Counted from the first letter of the stretch, positions 10,672 to 20,742 are shown. The stretch: 64,000 nucleotides of DNA from Nitzschia sp. pyKryTriq1 (GCA_956465555.1 OY101120.1:992001-1056000); one strand, 5' to 3'. Notes: generated from the letters alone by a model not told the origin. Translations and numbers: made by a program.

Positions 10672-11220
10672 TAGGGCACAATTCTCAAACCCGACGCAAC
10701 GAAATCACTAGAGGTCTACGTCGATGCAGATTTCGCAGGAAACTGGGATCCGGAACTTGCAGGTAAAGATCGTTCCACCGCGCGATCACGACACGGTTAT
10801 TTCATTTGCTACGCGGGAATTCCCATCGCATGGAAGTCAACACTGCAACAAGAAATCGCCCTATCTTCGACAGAAAGCGAAATCACCGGCTTATCATATG
10901 CCCTCCGAGAAGCCATCCCAATTATTAGCTTATTACGGGAAATGAAGAAGCGAGGTTTCGAGATAAACACTTCGCGCACCGAAGTGCACTGCAAGGTGTT
11001 TGAGGATAATTCCGGGGCTATCGAGATCGCACGATACCACAAGTTCCGCCCCCGAACCAAATTCCTCAACAACAAACTCTTCCACTTTAGAAGCTACGTC
11101 ACGAAGGGTTGGATCTCAATCCATCCTATTGGTACCTACGACCAACCGGCAGACATACTGACCAAACCGCTGAACGAGCCGAATTTCAAGCGTCACCGAA
11201 AGAGCATGAACGGATGGTAA
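10672..11220 (+). pseudogene. Copia pol remnant, RNase H domain
   Basis: The frame runs from the first base after the LTR (LGHILKPD) to a stop at 11220, about 182 residues. It shows the copia RNase H hallmarks: EVYVDADFAGNW with the catalytic Asp, SRHGYFICYAGIPIAWKS, ALSSTESEITGLSYALRE with catalytic Glu/Ser-Thr-Glu, VFEDNSGAIEIA with the next Asp, and the closing DQPADILTKPL. No internal stop is seen. It has no start codon and no upstream pol, so it is a fragment. Confidence 0.88.
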
Positions 11221-11238
11221 TCAACTCACTGCCTACTC

Positions 11239-11249
11239 GCGAGAGGGAG
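11239..11249 (+). other. Polypurine tract of the copia element
   Basis: The sequence cgagagggag lies directly against the 3' LTR, the position of the plus-strand primer in LTR elements. It fixes the LTR boundary at 11250. Confidence 0.75.
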
Positions 11250-11517
11250 TGTTCGAATAACTACATCGAACGTCCACGGAACGACGGACGGACGCGACCA
11301 GCGTTCGCAATTATGCGCGATCACGCACGACGCACGTTTCGATCACGACCCAGAGATTCATTCTAAGACCCTCTGAGACAGTCTATGATCCTCCAAGAAA
11401 CTATAAGAAGCCCACAGACTTCTATCGATATACATGTCAACGATTCAAGAAAAGTAGAAATGAACAAAAGTTCATTTCGTCAGTTAGAGCAAGAGCTCAT
11501 TAATTTATGTTAGCGCA
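11250..11517 (+). repeat. 3' LTR of the copia element
   Basis: 268 bases, TG...CA ends, same as the 5' LTR apart from one A. It is preceded by the polypurine tract. Confidence 0.9.
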
Positions 11518-11899
11518 CTTCGTTAACCCACAGTCAAATTAGTCCTTTAGCCCGAATCCCTGAGCCGCTAGCCACTGCCTAGAACTCACGGATTTTAACA
11601 GTGGCGATTTATCCGCCGGCCAAGCGAGCCGGTCGACTTGCGAATACTTTCATCGCCACAAACTTACTTCGTTGTTTTTATGCGTGACCATCAACCAGAA
11701 CGAGAACACCATCACCGACCGGCACACTACTACACTGTACATACCGGATACCGACCGGATCCGCAAGAAAAAAACGTAGATCCAGAATTCGGATTGCATC
11801 TATCGATATCGATTGACGATGTGTTCCGGTTCTCATTCTTATTTATTCTAAATATTCTCAAAAACCAACATAACGTTTCCGAAAGACAATACAAGCAAG
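11518..11899. other. Intergenic after the retroelement
   Basis: About 380 bases with no gene seen. A polyadenine-rich and AT-rich stretch (about 11768-11870) leads into the next start codon, and probably contains its promoter and 5' UTR. Confidence 0.35.
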
Positions 11900-12349
11900 A
11901 TGATCGACAGCAACACCAATAAGAGCAGCAACAGAGTTGGGGAGGGAACGAGCAGCAAGGCCCAACTCCAGAGCCCGAAAAAGATGATATCAGAGTTTGC
12001 TGTGCTGGACAGAAAAGATTCGTACTTCCAGAAAACTCCAACAAAGGTAGAAAGGAATGATTGGTTCTTTCAATCGATTATACCACTTCTCGGACTTGTG
12101 GTTGCATTCTGCTTTTTGATGATCCTTTACGAGATTCCTACTACTTTTGCTGGTGCAGCAGCAGCCAAGGAACTGAAGAAAGCAGAGCTTGATGAACTGA
12201 ACCATCCAAAAAAGCCCTTCGAAGGTTGCATTCGTGTCTACGATTTCCATCGCTATTTAGATCGACCAGAGGAAGACTTGGCTTTCTTTTGTGATGCGAG
12301 CATGGCAGTGAACAATGAAAGCCTCTTTGAAGATACCCTATGGATCTAA
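11900..12349 (+). CDS. Small single-pass membrane protein, unknown
   Basis: 149 residues, single exon. The first 55 residues are polar and disordered. A membrane segment follows at about 56-82 (FQSIIPLLGLVVAFCFLMIL), then a polar tail of about 65 residues with two Cys (FEGCIRVYDF, AFFCDASMAV). There is no signal peptide at the start, so it is probably a tail-in or tail-out single-pass protein. I do not recognise the family. Its start is about 380 bases from the retroelement, so intactness should be confirmed by transcripts. Confidence 0.55.
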   Translation: MIDSNTNKSSNRVGEGTSSKAQLQSPKKMISEFAVLDRKDSYFQKTPTKVERNDWFFQSIIPLLGLVVAFCFLMILYEIPTTFAGAAAAKELKKAELDELNHPKKPFEGCIRVYDFHRYLDRPEEDLAFFCDASMAVNNESLFEDTLWI

Positions 12350-12798
12350 CAAGGGACAGCTACATATGAATGGATCGATCCTCCCTTTCCAGCCCCATGT
12401 GATTGCATACATCATGATCTTTTGAATTTCTATTGGAACACGCAGGCAAAAATCATAATCATAGTGCAGTGCATTTGTTGCATGCTTGCCTGTTACCAAA
12501 ACAAATAATAGACTCCAGGATGTGGTTTGTAGGTTTGTAAGTACAGTACGTAATCACAATAATTTTCAGTACGAGTATTCCGGGCAAATCTTGAAGAATC
12601 ATGACACGACTCGCGGTTGCGTTGCGTTGCGTTGAGCTTCTTCTTCTTCTTCTTCTCTGCCGACCTAAATTGAGAAAGCCCCCAGTACTAGTAGTCAGTG
12701 CTGGCCGGTGTAAGAATTCCATCACTTGTGATGTACAATTGGGATCGAGCAAGGGTATTTTGAAAAACGTGCTCGAAGGAACGACCCCAGTGATGAAG
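12350..12798. other. Intergenic, convergent 3' ends, simple repeats
   Basis: About 450 bases between convergent genes. It has a gttgc repeat followed by a (CTT) repeat at about 12615-12655. No gene seen. Confidence 0.4.
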
Positions 12799-14163
12799 CT
12801 AGTACTTTGTCCCACTCATTGACTTGTTGGAAAAGAACTCTCTAGCCTCTTGTTCCTCTCTCTGTTGGTAGCGACGATTGTTCCAGTATCGCAGGGAAAG
12901 AACGCCTGTAGCAAAAAGTCCAGTCCATAAAGTGGATTGCAGCATTGACGGGGACCGTCTGCCCTTGGTATCGGTAGCAGGGCTTCCTACCAGCCACGCC
13001 GACAAGGCACAAAAGCCACCAAACCATCCCATATTTTCCATCATGTGCCGACGTCGAATCTCATGTAACGACTTCGCCTCGACTCCCTGTCCAAAGAGTC
13101 TCCCCGTGTTGGCATCCAGAAATGTTTTCACTTCTCGCAAGGTCAAGCTGATGCGAGGCTGGGTGGACTCCTCTTTAGCCAGGATGGCATGACTGAACTC
13201 CTGGTTTGTTTTGGGCCCCAGCACTAGCATACTACAGTGAGGAAGGACCACCCGTGTCACATCTTTGGGGTCGGTGCGTCGTCGCAATTCCAAGATTCGT
13301 TCATCGCCGAGACTGACGCTGACAATGACCCCCTCGCGATTCAAATCCAAATCTTTGTCACTGTGATGAGCTATGAAATCTTTCCCATCCCGATAGTAGT
13401 TGGTCACACAGTGATTCATGGTCTGATTCACTAGTGGCAGTAAAGCCCGCTCCACTGCCGTCTTGATTTGCAGAGAGGTTGGGGCCCAGTCAAAGGTCGC
13501 CCATTCTTGGCCGTTATAATTGCCGGGGTACCGATAGACTGGCATGAGATTGTCGACCAAGTCGGCTTGCAAGTTTTGCAACCTCGGCAACACCTCGCCT
13601 GCGGCGCCCCGAAATCCCCCAAAATCCAGCTCCTGACGTACTTGGTCCAACAAGGACCCGGAAGGATCTTCCACGACGTTGAGAATCAACTCGCAATCAC
13701 CCGCCGCCATTCCATAAATATTGTTCGTCGTCGCCATCGCCGTGGCAGGAATTTCCCAAATCATGGGCTCTTCGCTACTGTGAAGGAATCGGTGAACTGC
13801 CAGTTTTGTCACCGACTGGTAGCACTGGGGGAGACGCCCACACGTGACACCCAGCAACCGATGGTCAAAGTATCGAACAATAATCACTGCCAAGCCATTC
13901 GCAAGTAGCGGTAAAATACCGGGACCTACCGAGTTGGGTGGCTCCCCATCTTCGTCACAGCCTTCTCGTTCTTGTTTATCATTATTATTGATTTTCCAAA
14001 CGACGGGGACATGCGCCGCGTCGGGATGCTGTGATTTCAGTGTCGATTGCCATTGCAGCGCTTCGCTTTCGGTTTCAATGCGGAAACAAAACCCGAGAAA
14101 CCGACTATCGCCGACTTGGGACTCGCACAACGGCTCCTCTTTGGCCACGGCCGACGATGCCAT
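12799..14163 (-). CDS. AlkB-type 2-oxoglutarate/Fe(II) dioxygenase with C-terminal membrane anchor
   Basis: An oxidative demethylase of the AlkB superfamily, 454 residues, one exon. The iron-binding His-x-Asp is in HHSDKD near residue 265, in the family context NYYRDGKDFIAHHSDKD; the distal His is in SHAILA near 324; and the 2-oxoglutarate Arg pair is in RISLTLR near 334-340, where Ser replaces the usual Asn. The N-terminal half is family-typical up to MPVYRYPGNYNG. After the catalytic core come two hydrophobic stretches, WFGGFCALSAWLVG (about 380-393) and STLWTGLFATGVLSLRYW (about 410-427), and a charged tail. These suggest insertion in an organelle or ER membrane, which is unusual for AlkB. 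The substrate could be nucleic acid or protein. It is divergent from the next gene. Confidence 0.87.
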   Translation of the reverse strand: MASSAVAKEEPLCESQVGDSRFLGFCFRIETESEALQWQSTLKSQHPDAAHVPVVWKINNNDKQEREGCDEDGEPPNSVGPGILPLLANGLAVIIVRYFDHRLLGVTCGRLPQCYQSVTKLAVHRFLHSSEEPMIWEIPATAMATTNNIYGMAAGDCELILNVVEDPSGSLLDQVRQELDFGGFRGAAGEVLPRLQNLQADLVDNLMPVYRYPGNYNGQEWATFDWAPTSLQIKTAVERALLPLVNQTMNHCVTNYYRDGKDFIAHHSDKDLDLNREGVIVSVSLGDERILELRRRTDPKDVTRVVLPHCSMLVLGPKTNQEFSHAILAKEESTQPRISLTLREVKTFLDANTGRLFGQGVEAKSLHEIRRRHMMENMGWFGGFCALSAWLVGSPATDTKGRRSPSMLQSTLWTGLFATGVLSLRYWNNRRYQQREEQEAREFFSNKSMSGTKY

Positions 14164-14689
14164 GTTAGACTCTGTCGAGCTAGGTCTAGTAGTACCGGTA
14201 CTGAAGTGCGAGCAGCAGGCACAAGCAAGTCGTTGTCACTACCGGTACCGGTACTCTGTACTCCGTTGTCGTCCATGGTCGAAGGACTTTTTCGCTGATG
14301 CTCGTCGCGTTCATCGTGTTGTTGTGCCCTCAAAAGACTTCAGTACAAACGACACGTAGAAAGCCACGTAGATATTTTGGTCGAAGGAGTCAAACGAAAG
14401 ATCCCAAATCCCAAAAGCAAAAAAGGCGTCTGGCGTCGGTCGTCTAGATATTATGTATGTAGGTCATTCTTTCTTTCTCAATCGTCATTTCGCTTTTCTT
14501 TTTTGCTGTCTCCACAAGTATTCCGTTGTCGCTATGCCACCCCAGCTCTTGGCACTCGACAAGTTACAAAAACACACCTGCATTGTCCTGCTTTTTTAAA
14601 AGAAAAGTCGACGAACTATGGGTTCTCTTTTTGCGGTTGCGTGAAGGAAGAGTCGTCATTCCAAATATTAATAGTAAAAGACTGATGCC
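14164..14689. other. Divergent promoter region with GTAC palindromes
   Basis: About 525 bases between divergent genes. ACCGGTAC motifs occur near 14192-14200 and 14241-14255. A pyrimidine-rich stretch lies at about 14465-14515. No gene seen. Confidence 0.4.
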
Positions 14690-15509
14690 ATGGGCAACAG
14701 TCATTCTCGGTGGACATCGGACAATCTTGTCTATCGAATCAGGTACAATGATCCATCACTGACCGAACTTGGTCTAACTACCGCTCTGGAGGATGATGAC
14801 AATCATGAAGAACTGGACTCGGTCATTCGATATCTCCCCCAAAATCGTACCATTCGGTCCGCTGTCTTGTTTGATGCTTTTACGTCTCATGTAATGCACC
14901 AAAATAAATGGCAGGAGTTTCTACAAGCCCTGGTATCGGTGCAGTCACTCCAACAAGTAGAGTTGTTGGAGACCTGCGTTCCCTTTGACACTCTTACGCA
15001 ATTACTACTTCGGAAACCCACCGGTAGTGTGAGTAGTACGTGGTGTTCTTTGGAAACGTTGGCCGTCACGGATGGTATTCACCTCGGAAGTGTCACGGTC
15101 AAGGCCGTCGCGGAGCTGAGCGCTACTATTCGGGATAGCGAACCAAGGCTCCGAGAATTCGTGTGGGAATGCAAGTTTTCCACAATCCTACTACAATGGA
15201 CACGTGGTGGTAGTACTACTACTGACGATAATCCTCTTTTGGATCCTGTACTTTCTGCCCTTGCCAGCGTTTCCTCCCTCACCTTGCTCGGGCTCGTAAA
15301 TAGCAACCTGGAGGAGGAGCTGCCTCCATCTCCATTAATCAGTCCCCATGCCTTGTTTCGATTCGGAAGTCAACGCCGACGCCATCTACTAACTCTAGAT
15401 TTATCGGGCTGTGGTTTGATGGATCAACACTTTCGAGCGCTACAACAGGCGCTATCGCCCTCGACGACTATTTTCCCCAACAACAGCCATGGACTTGACA
15501 ACGACAACG

Positions 15510-15557
<48 letters not shown>

Positions 15558-15874
15558 TCGCTTCTGTTGAGGAACCGTATTGTGTTCTAGAGAGGTTGCA
15601 TCTTCAACGAAACTTGGCAACATCCGATGGTTTGAAAGCTCTACTCGAACTAGTAAAGGGTAATAGCCGTTTGCAGGCTCTGGTTTCTGACGCTACGGGG
15701 GAGCTACAAGAACAGCTCGAAATGTGGCTCTATTGGAACCAGCAAGTTCGGGAGCCATTGGGTCGTAATCCATCTTGTCGTGCCCTGGGCCGTATGGTGG
15801 TGCGCAGGAGTGGGAACCCAAATATTTTGTTTTTGCTACTGCGCGAATACCCAGAGATTTATTTGCAAGGATGA
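14690..15874 (+). CDS. Leucine-rich-repeat-like protein with N-myristoylation motif and Asn run
   Basis: 394 residues, one exon. It starts MGNSHSRW, a good N-myristoylation sequence, so membrane association is likely. The body has irregular LRR-like units, for example LQQVELLETCVPFDTL, SSLTLLGLVNSNLEEE, LLTLDLSGCGLMDQHFRAL and LERLHLQRNLATSDGLKAL, resembling the ribonuclease-inhibitor type. A run of about 16 Asn encoded by CAA/AAC repeats interrupts the repeats near residue 280. The function is unknown; LRR proteins usually bind other proteins. The start ATG is in a ctgatgccATGGG context. Confidence 0.7.
15511..15556 (+). repeat. Trinucleotide repeat (CAA)n inside a gene
   Basis: A pure CAA repeat of about 15 units read in the Asn frame (AAC). 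It keeps the frame of the LRR-like gene and is likely length-variable between alleles. Confidence 0.9.
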
Positions 15875-16141
15875 GGAGTCGGCGTCGAGGATATTGGTTT
15901 TATACCGTAGTTTGAATTTTGATTTAGCATTTCACGCACTTTCATCTTTGCCTGTCTGTAGATCCAAGCTAGACTCCAAAATCGCAGCTTCTCTCTCATC
16001 TAAACTTATTGTTCTCTTTCTAGCTACTACTAGAGCTACAGTAGCTAGTCCAGTCGAATGCTGATATTCTTCTTTCGCAATGATCTACAATCAGCACTCA
16101 GCACTCAGCACTCTACTCTCTACTAGAGAGGGCCTGCCGGA

Positions 16142-16290
16142 AGCTACACTACCAGCTAGTACAGGTACAGTACTGGTACCCTGGTACTTGTACTACCCGA
16201 CCATGATGGTGGTACGAGTACTCTACCGGTACCAGGTACTCGTACTGTACGAGTACTCTACCGGTACTCGTACCGTACGAGAACCGGTTC
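16142..16290. repeat. GTAC/ACCGGT palindromic tract
   Basis: A cluster of overlapping palindromes made of GTAC, ACCGGT and CGAGTAC words. The 20-base word gtacgagtactctaccggta occurs at 16212 and again at 16247, 35 bases apart. Many inverted copies allow hairpins. Confidence 0.75.
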
Positions 16291-16410
16291 TGTAGTTGAT
16301 CTTACATCACAAATCCGTTTAGTCGAACACTCGATTTCCGGCCGGCGCGTGCGTGCTTTCTTTGTGCTTTTATTTTACGAACGAGCGATGAAATATACGA
16401 TTTTTTGTAC

Positions 16411-16588
16411 CGATACAGTACGAGCGAGGGTACCTGGTACACTTGGTACAGAAGTACGATACGGTACTGTACGTCCCAGTATGGCGCAGTACGTGCAGTA
16501 CGATCAAGTATGAGTACGATGGTCGCGTAAGAAGTGTACCACGAGGTAGCAAGCAAAGGGGCCGGCCGACAGTACCTGGTACGGTACA
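16411..16588. repeat. GTAC-rich palindromic tract
   Basis: A second tract in the same gene-free stretch, with repeated GTACC, CAGTAC and CGTAC words in both orientations (for example ggtacctggtacacttggta near 16430). Confidence 0.65.
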
Positions 16589-18060
16589 TGTGCATTCACG
16601 AAATCGGAGTGGAAGATTTGGAGATTGTGGATTGGCTTCCGCATTCCGCATTCGCCAACGACCACAACGTTACGTTACGTACACGTGTTGTGTTGTGCCG
16701 CTTCCCTCGTGTCCCATACTTATCCAATTTGAATTTTGTTTAGACATACAGGGTTAAAAAGGCACCATGGTGTTCGTTCTGACGGCAGTGTTGCTGTTCA
16801 CATTGGCGAGAAAGATTGACGAGAGCTGCAAAGAGGAGTGTCGTGGAAACAAGTTGTTGGATCAATAACCTTTCATGGTAGGTCTCAAGGATTGATGTGT
16901 GGTTGCTTCACAAATTGGATACCAGTGCTGTTCATTCGATGATCGCATTTCCGAACTCTTATTTTGCTCAAAGAGAGCTCGTGGTCCTTACCGTAGGAGG
17001 CTACGATAGTGTTACGATGTTAATTCGAGCTCTGAAGATGAAAAAGCTGATTTCTGACTATTTGTGAAGCTCATTGAGGATTCCGATAAATCCTTCTCAT
17101 GAACCCCCCCCCCCCTGTAAAGTAGCGACGACACCCGGCGACTCCTCCTCGTCGTCATCGTGAACTCCTTTCCAAGAGATCACCCGGCGGTTGGTGTTTG
17201 TTGATAAGGTGAAGCCTCATTACAAGTACAAGTTCGGGTTTTCGAACGCACCCAGCAACCTTCATTCCAGTTTTTTCTGTTGAACTGTTCTCGAAACCGA
17301 AACTTCCGTGTATGCAATGATTGACGAACCATGACATGATGTCTTCTCACAGCGTTGTTATTTTCGGTTATTGCTGTCTGTAGATATTTTAAATCCATTC
17401 GTTCACTCGAATATCCATCTGTAAATGACCCCTACCGGTACATGCATGGGGGAGTGGAAGATTGATACCTTGTGTGGGAGTTACGAAAGATAATAGGGCA
17501 ACCCGCCGTCTGTCGCCCATGGTGTGCATACACCGCGAACTGCCTATGTCAAGGTTTTGAATGCGGTACACTATGCAAGTTTGAAAAGGGGAGCAGCTAG
17601 GCCGAGAGAAAGAGACAGGGTCTGGGATTTGCCAACTGTGACGAGTGCCGATGCAGCACTTCGTGTATAAACGTATTCTTCGAAGGAAAAGTGGTGTTAA
17701 CCTCTAATAGGCCTTTTCCATTTCATTAATCAAGTTGATAATTTAGCAGTCAAAAACGCAACACTACTCCAAAAAACAACAACCAAAGTCTACCAGCTGG
17801 ACATGAATGAAGCTTGCCAAAATGATGGTACTACTTTATCCATGTGATCGTCACGAAGCAGTAGGACAAACACCATAATCGATACGACTCCAAAGTACGT
17901 AGAGCCAACAAGAGGCTTTTCTGCCCAAGACTGAAGGAAACCAAACGGATGCTCCCAACGTCGCATGTGTCATAGTGTCAACGTCTCAACAGAAATATTC
18001 ATCTAGCAACTTGGACTCGGTTCTCGTGGTGGAGTCCTTCCCCTAGTTATGCCCTATCAG

Positions 18061-18381
18061 TTATCTTGCTTCGAATTGGATTACTGAAAAGAAAAAGAAC
18101 AGTCGGCAGGAATACATTACACCATGTCAGTGAAAGGACGGAATACATGATGAAGCAAATTAACCGCCCATAGGGATTCTGTAGTTCTTACATCGCTTGG
18201 TACGGGTCTTGTAGAGAATTCGGAAACCACATTGCCGGCAACGGACGGGATCTCCGCCCTTGATGACATTACGTGCACCGCAATCGCCACATCGATACTC
18301 GACTCCTCGGATAATCGGAATGGGTGCGGTGGATGTCGCGTCGGCAGCGGGGGTCGCACTTGGGGCGCCGGGGGTGCTCAT
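18061..18381 (-). CDS. RPB12: RPB12/RPABC4 subunit of RNA polymerases I, II and III
   Basis: A 70-residue zinc-ribbon subunit shared by all nuclear RNA polymerases. Exon 1 is 18381-18192 and encodes a poorly conserved 25-residue lead and [35 protein letters not shown], with the two CxxC zinc-binding pairs. Reading straight on gives a wrong tail. A GTAAG donor at 18191 and an acceptor after ttttcag at 18084 join a last exon of only 23 bases (18083-18061), giving RTKRLIQFEAR, the expected ending of this family. The intron is 108 bases. The start ATG is the first in frame with a typical lead length. Confidence 0.93.
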
Positions 18382-18854
18382 GGCTATTATTTGTAGCGTT
18401 GATAAATACGTAGAAGCCGAGGTGTAATTATTTGTTGGATGATGAAAAGTTGGACCGATTGTATTTTGCTTTGTTACTAAACAAGCCGGGTTGTGCGCTT
18501 TTGGCGTTGATATGGTCTTGGTCCGCCATGGTGGTGGTGGTGGTGCGCTTCGGGCTTTTTCGGCTGCAAAACGATTGGATGCGCGAAATCTTTCGCTGTT
18601 GCGTACCGAAGGACAGACGCCTCTCGCAACCGATCCATTCCATCTGACATTCTCTGACTGCATGCGGAGAGAAAAAGATCGCAGGCCAGATGATGAATGA
18701 TGACCATAAAGACTTGTTGCAAAAGCAAAAGTGGTACGTCAATGCTGTGGATGCAATCATCAACGAGAAATAGACGCCCTCAAGTGCAGCAATATACTAC
18801 AGAAAGGTGTAATTCTTCATTGATTTAAAAAAATATATTCTCGAGAGAGCAGAA
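18382..18854. other. Divergent promoter region
   Basis: About 470 bases between RPB12 and a divergent small gene. Only short uninformative frames are present, with a (GGT) run at about 18530-18545. No motif recognised. Confidence 0.4.
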
Positions 18855-19268
18855 ATGTTCGCGATCAAAGCATTTTTGCGATGGAACTCTTCGCCAAAAT
18901 CCGTGGGAATGGCGCTATCAGGCGTACATCATCAGCAATGCACGAGACCCGCCCGTCGGAATCTAGCCACTTCGGCAGAGCGGCGGAAGTGGAAGGAGCG
19001 GCCAAAACTATCCCATAAGGAACAAAAATTACTTCTGCTCGAGGAAACCGAAAACGCGAAGAAACCGAAGGATGACGACGGAAATCCCTTTTTATTCCTG
19101 GTCGTCTTTCCTGTAGTCATGACTGGATTGGTGGTTTTTCTCCGACAAGATTTACGTGAAGAGCTTCTTGGAAAGGCCCCCATTCGATTGATACCTAGGA
19201 ATCATCAGGCTGGAGAAAGCAAACAGGATCACCAAAGTCAAACCATGGTCGCCTCGAAAAAGGAGTGA
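18855..19268 (+). CDS. Small protein with presequence and one membrane segment, probably mitochondrial
   Basis: 137 residues, one exon. The N-terminus is Arg- and Ser-rich and free of acidic residues for about 40 positions (MFAIKAFLRWNSS...RPARRNLATSAERRKWKER), typical of a mitochondrial presequence. One membrane segment follows at about 81-98 (PFLFLVVFPVVMTGLVVFLR), then a polar tail. This size and shape is seen in inner-membrane assembly factors, but I do not recognise the family. It is convergent with the J-domain gene, 52 bases away. Confidence 0.6.
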   Translation: MFAIKAFLRWNSSPKSVGMALSGVHHQQCTRPARRNLATSAERRKWKERPKLSHKEQKLLLLEETENAKKPKDDDGNPFLFLVVFPVVMTGLVVFLRQDLREELLGKAPIRLIPRNHQAGESKQDHQSQTMVASKKE

Positions 19269-19320
19269 CAACGACCTCACTACCTGCAACAAAATGGTTG
19301 GCATGTATTCATTCATTCGT

Positions 19321-20742
19321 TCATTCTTTCCAAGAGGTTTTCACTTTACTACGTGCCACCATGACGTTGCCCAAAAATACTAGGGCCTCGGCTGTCTTTT
19401 GAAGAGCCTCATCGGCATCCATGACCTTCCCTCGGCTAGTGACCCACCCATGAGACGCCATGTCACTCTGGCTATCCAGCGTTTGATGTGACGGAAAAAA
19501 GAAATATTCTTGAGTCAAGATCAATCGACAGGCTCGTCGAATGACTCTATCCAAATCTATTTTGGCCACCTTCCAAAGTGCCTCGACTTGTAGAGAAGTC
19601 AACAAGGTTTGTTTCGCACGAAACTGCTCGATATGCTTCCTCTCTTCCTCGTCGTCGCTCGAAAAGATGGCGTCCAAATCCTCGTCATAGTCTTCGTTGC
19701 TTTCGATTGTGGTATCGATATCTCCCAAATTCTGAGAGTGATAGTCAATCTTGGGCGTTGCTGTCGAGGAATTTTCCTTTTCTTTGAGCCGCTGCCGTCG
19801 CTTTTCTTGCTGGACCCATACCTGTTCTGTGACGGTTGCCTTGCCTGTTGCCAACATGGCCGTCCAGAAAGCCTTGGCCTTGCGCCATTGTTGTCTCACT
19901 GGAACCGAGTAGTAATCCAAGACTTTTTGCTGTTTCTGATAGTGAAGTTGTTGCAGATAATCTTGACCCGCGTTCCGATAGGCCCTCCCTACACACCGAA
20001 TGACTTGAGCGCCAAGGGGTAATCGTTTCCATTGATCGCATTCTCGAGCAAGTTGATGAGCCACAAAGCGGGGGCTGACAGATTCTTCCACCAGGGGACG
20101 TAATCGTTCGACCAATCGAGCTGCAACAAACTGAACCCTCTGGTTGCGCCGCCTCTTGGCGTCCAAGGAAATTGATGTTGACTGATGCGGATGATCATGA
20201 TGGGAGCTTCCAAAATATTCATATCCCATCAATTGTAAGAGTCCATGATGTGCTTCATCCAGTAGATGATTGTAGTGATTCTGATGGTGAGGACCGAGCA
20301 AAATTGCCACTGCCACATTGGGGTCGGTCAAGCCATACTGATGATAGGGTAGTCGAGTAGAATCGTCTTTGAGAATATCGTAGGCGTCCTGCACTTGTTT
20401 CAGTTGTTGTTTACTCGTATTCGACTGAGCATCATCATCATCATTTGTGCTGGTCGCTTGTTGTTTGTCAGGATGAAAGCGTCTGGAGAGATTCCGATAG
20501 CTCTTGATGATTTGTGCTGCCGTGGCGTTGGGAGATACATTAAGAATATCGTACAGCTCGGTATCATGAGGAGGGCTGGTTGTGTACAACTTGTGCATTT
20601 GCAACACTGTGGAAGAAAGTTCGGGTGTGGACCCAGGACGACGAGCCACCACAACCACCACCATCGAGGACAGCGAGATTGCCCACAACACTAAAAGGCA
20701 ATGAAAGCTGCCTTGGCGCCTAGTCGTCCAACCCACAAACAT
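19321..20742 (-). CDS. J-domain (Hsp40) protein with signal peptide
   Basis: A co-chaperone that stimulates an Hsp70. Residues 1-33 form a signal sequence (CLLVLWAISLSSMVVVVVA), so it probably enters the ER or a derived compartment. The J domain is at about 61-125 (TELYDILNVSPNATAAQIIK) with the essential HPD at 90-92. The middle (about 205-300, RRNQRVQFVAARLVERLRPL, CVGRAYRNAGQDYL) resembles the DnaJ-X domain found after the J domain in Caj1/Djp1-like proteins. There is an acidic stretch near 355-375 and no C-terminal ER retention signal. 473 residues, one exon; ends with KVKTSWKE. Confidence 0.85.
   Translation of the reverse strand: MFVGWTTRRQGSFHCLLVLWAISLSSMVVVVVARRPGSTPELSSTVLQMHKLYTTSPPHDTELYDILNVSPNATAAQIIKSYRNLSRRFHPDKQQATSTNDDDDAQSNTSKQQLKQVQDAYDILKDDSTRLPYHQYGLTDPNVAVAILLGPHHQNHYNHLLDEAHHGLLQLMGYEYFGSSHHDHPHQSTSISLDAKRRRNQRVQFVAARLVERLRPLVEESVSPRFVAHQLARECDQWKRLPLGAQVIRCVGRAYRNAGQDYLQQLHYQKQQKVLDYYSVPVRQQWRKAKAFWTAMLATGKATVTEQVWVQQEKRRQRLKEKENSSTATPKIDYHSQNLGDIDTTIESNEDYDEDLDAIFSSDDEEERKHIEQFRAKQTLLTSLQVEALWKVAKIDLDRVIRRACRLILTQEYFFFPSHQTLDSQSDMASHGWVTSRGKVMDADEALQKTAEALVFLGNVMVARSKVKTSWKE

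Larger units (their letters stand above)
10403..11517 (+). mobile_element. Internally deleted Ty1/copia LTR retrotransposon
   Basis: Two direct LTRs flank only 578 bases of interior. The interior is the end of a copia-type pol (RNase H) followed by a purine tract. Gag, protease, integrase and reverse transcriptase are all absent, so it cannot move on its own. The LTRs differ by a single base in an A run, which implies a recent event. The five bases on each side (tggcg and cttcg) do not form a target-site duplication. Confidence 0.9.
15875..18060. other. 2.2 kb gene-free stretch
   Basis: I see no supportable gene here: reading frames are short and random in composition. It contains two GTAC-rich palindromic tracts (16142-16290 and 16411-16588), a C run at 17107-17118, and AT-rich segments toward 17700-17800. 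It could contain a non-coding RNA, but no tRNA, rRNA or known ncRNA pattern was recognised. Confidence 0.45.

Noticed and set aside
16080-16757. Short frames in the GTAC tracts, rich in Tyr, Val and Leu
   Set aside because: They come from GTAC repeats read in different frames on both strands.
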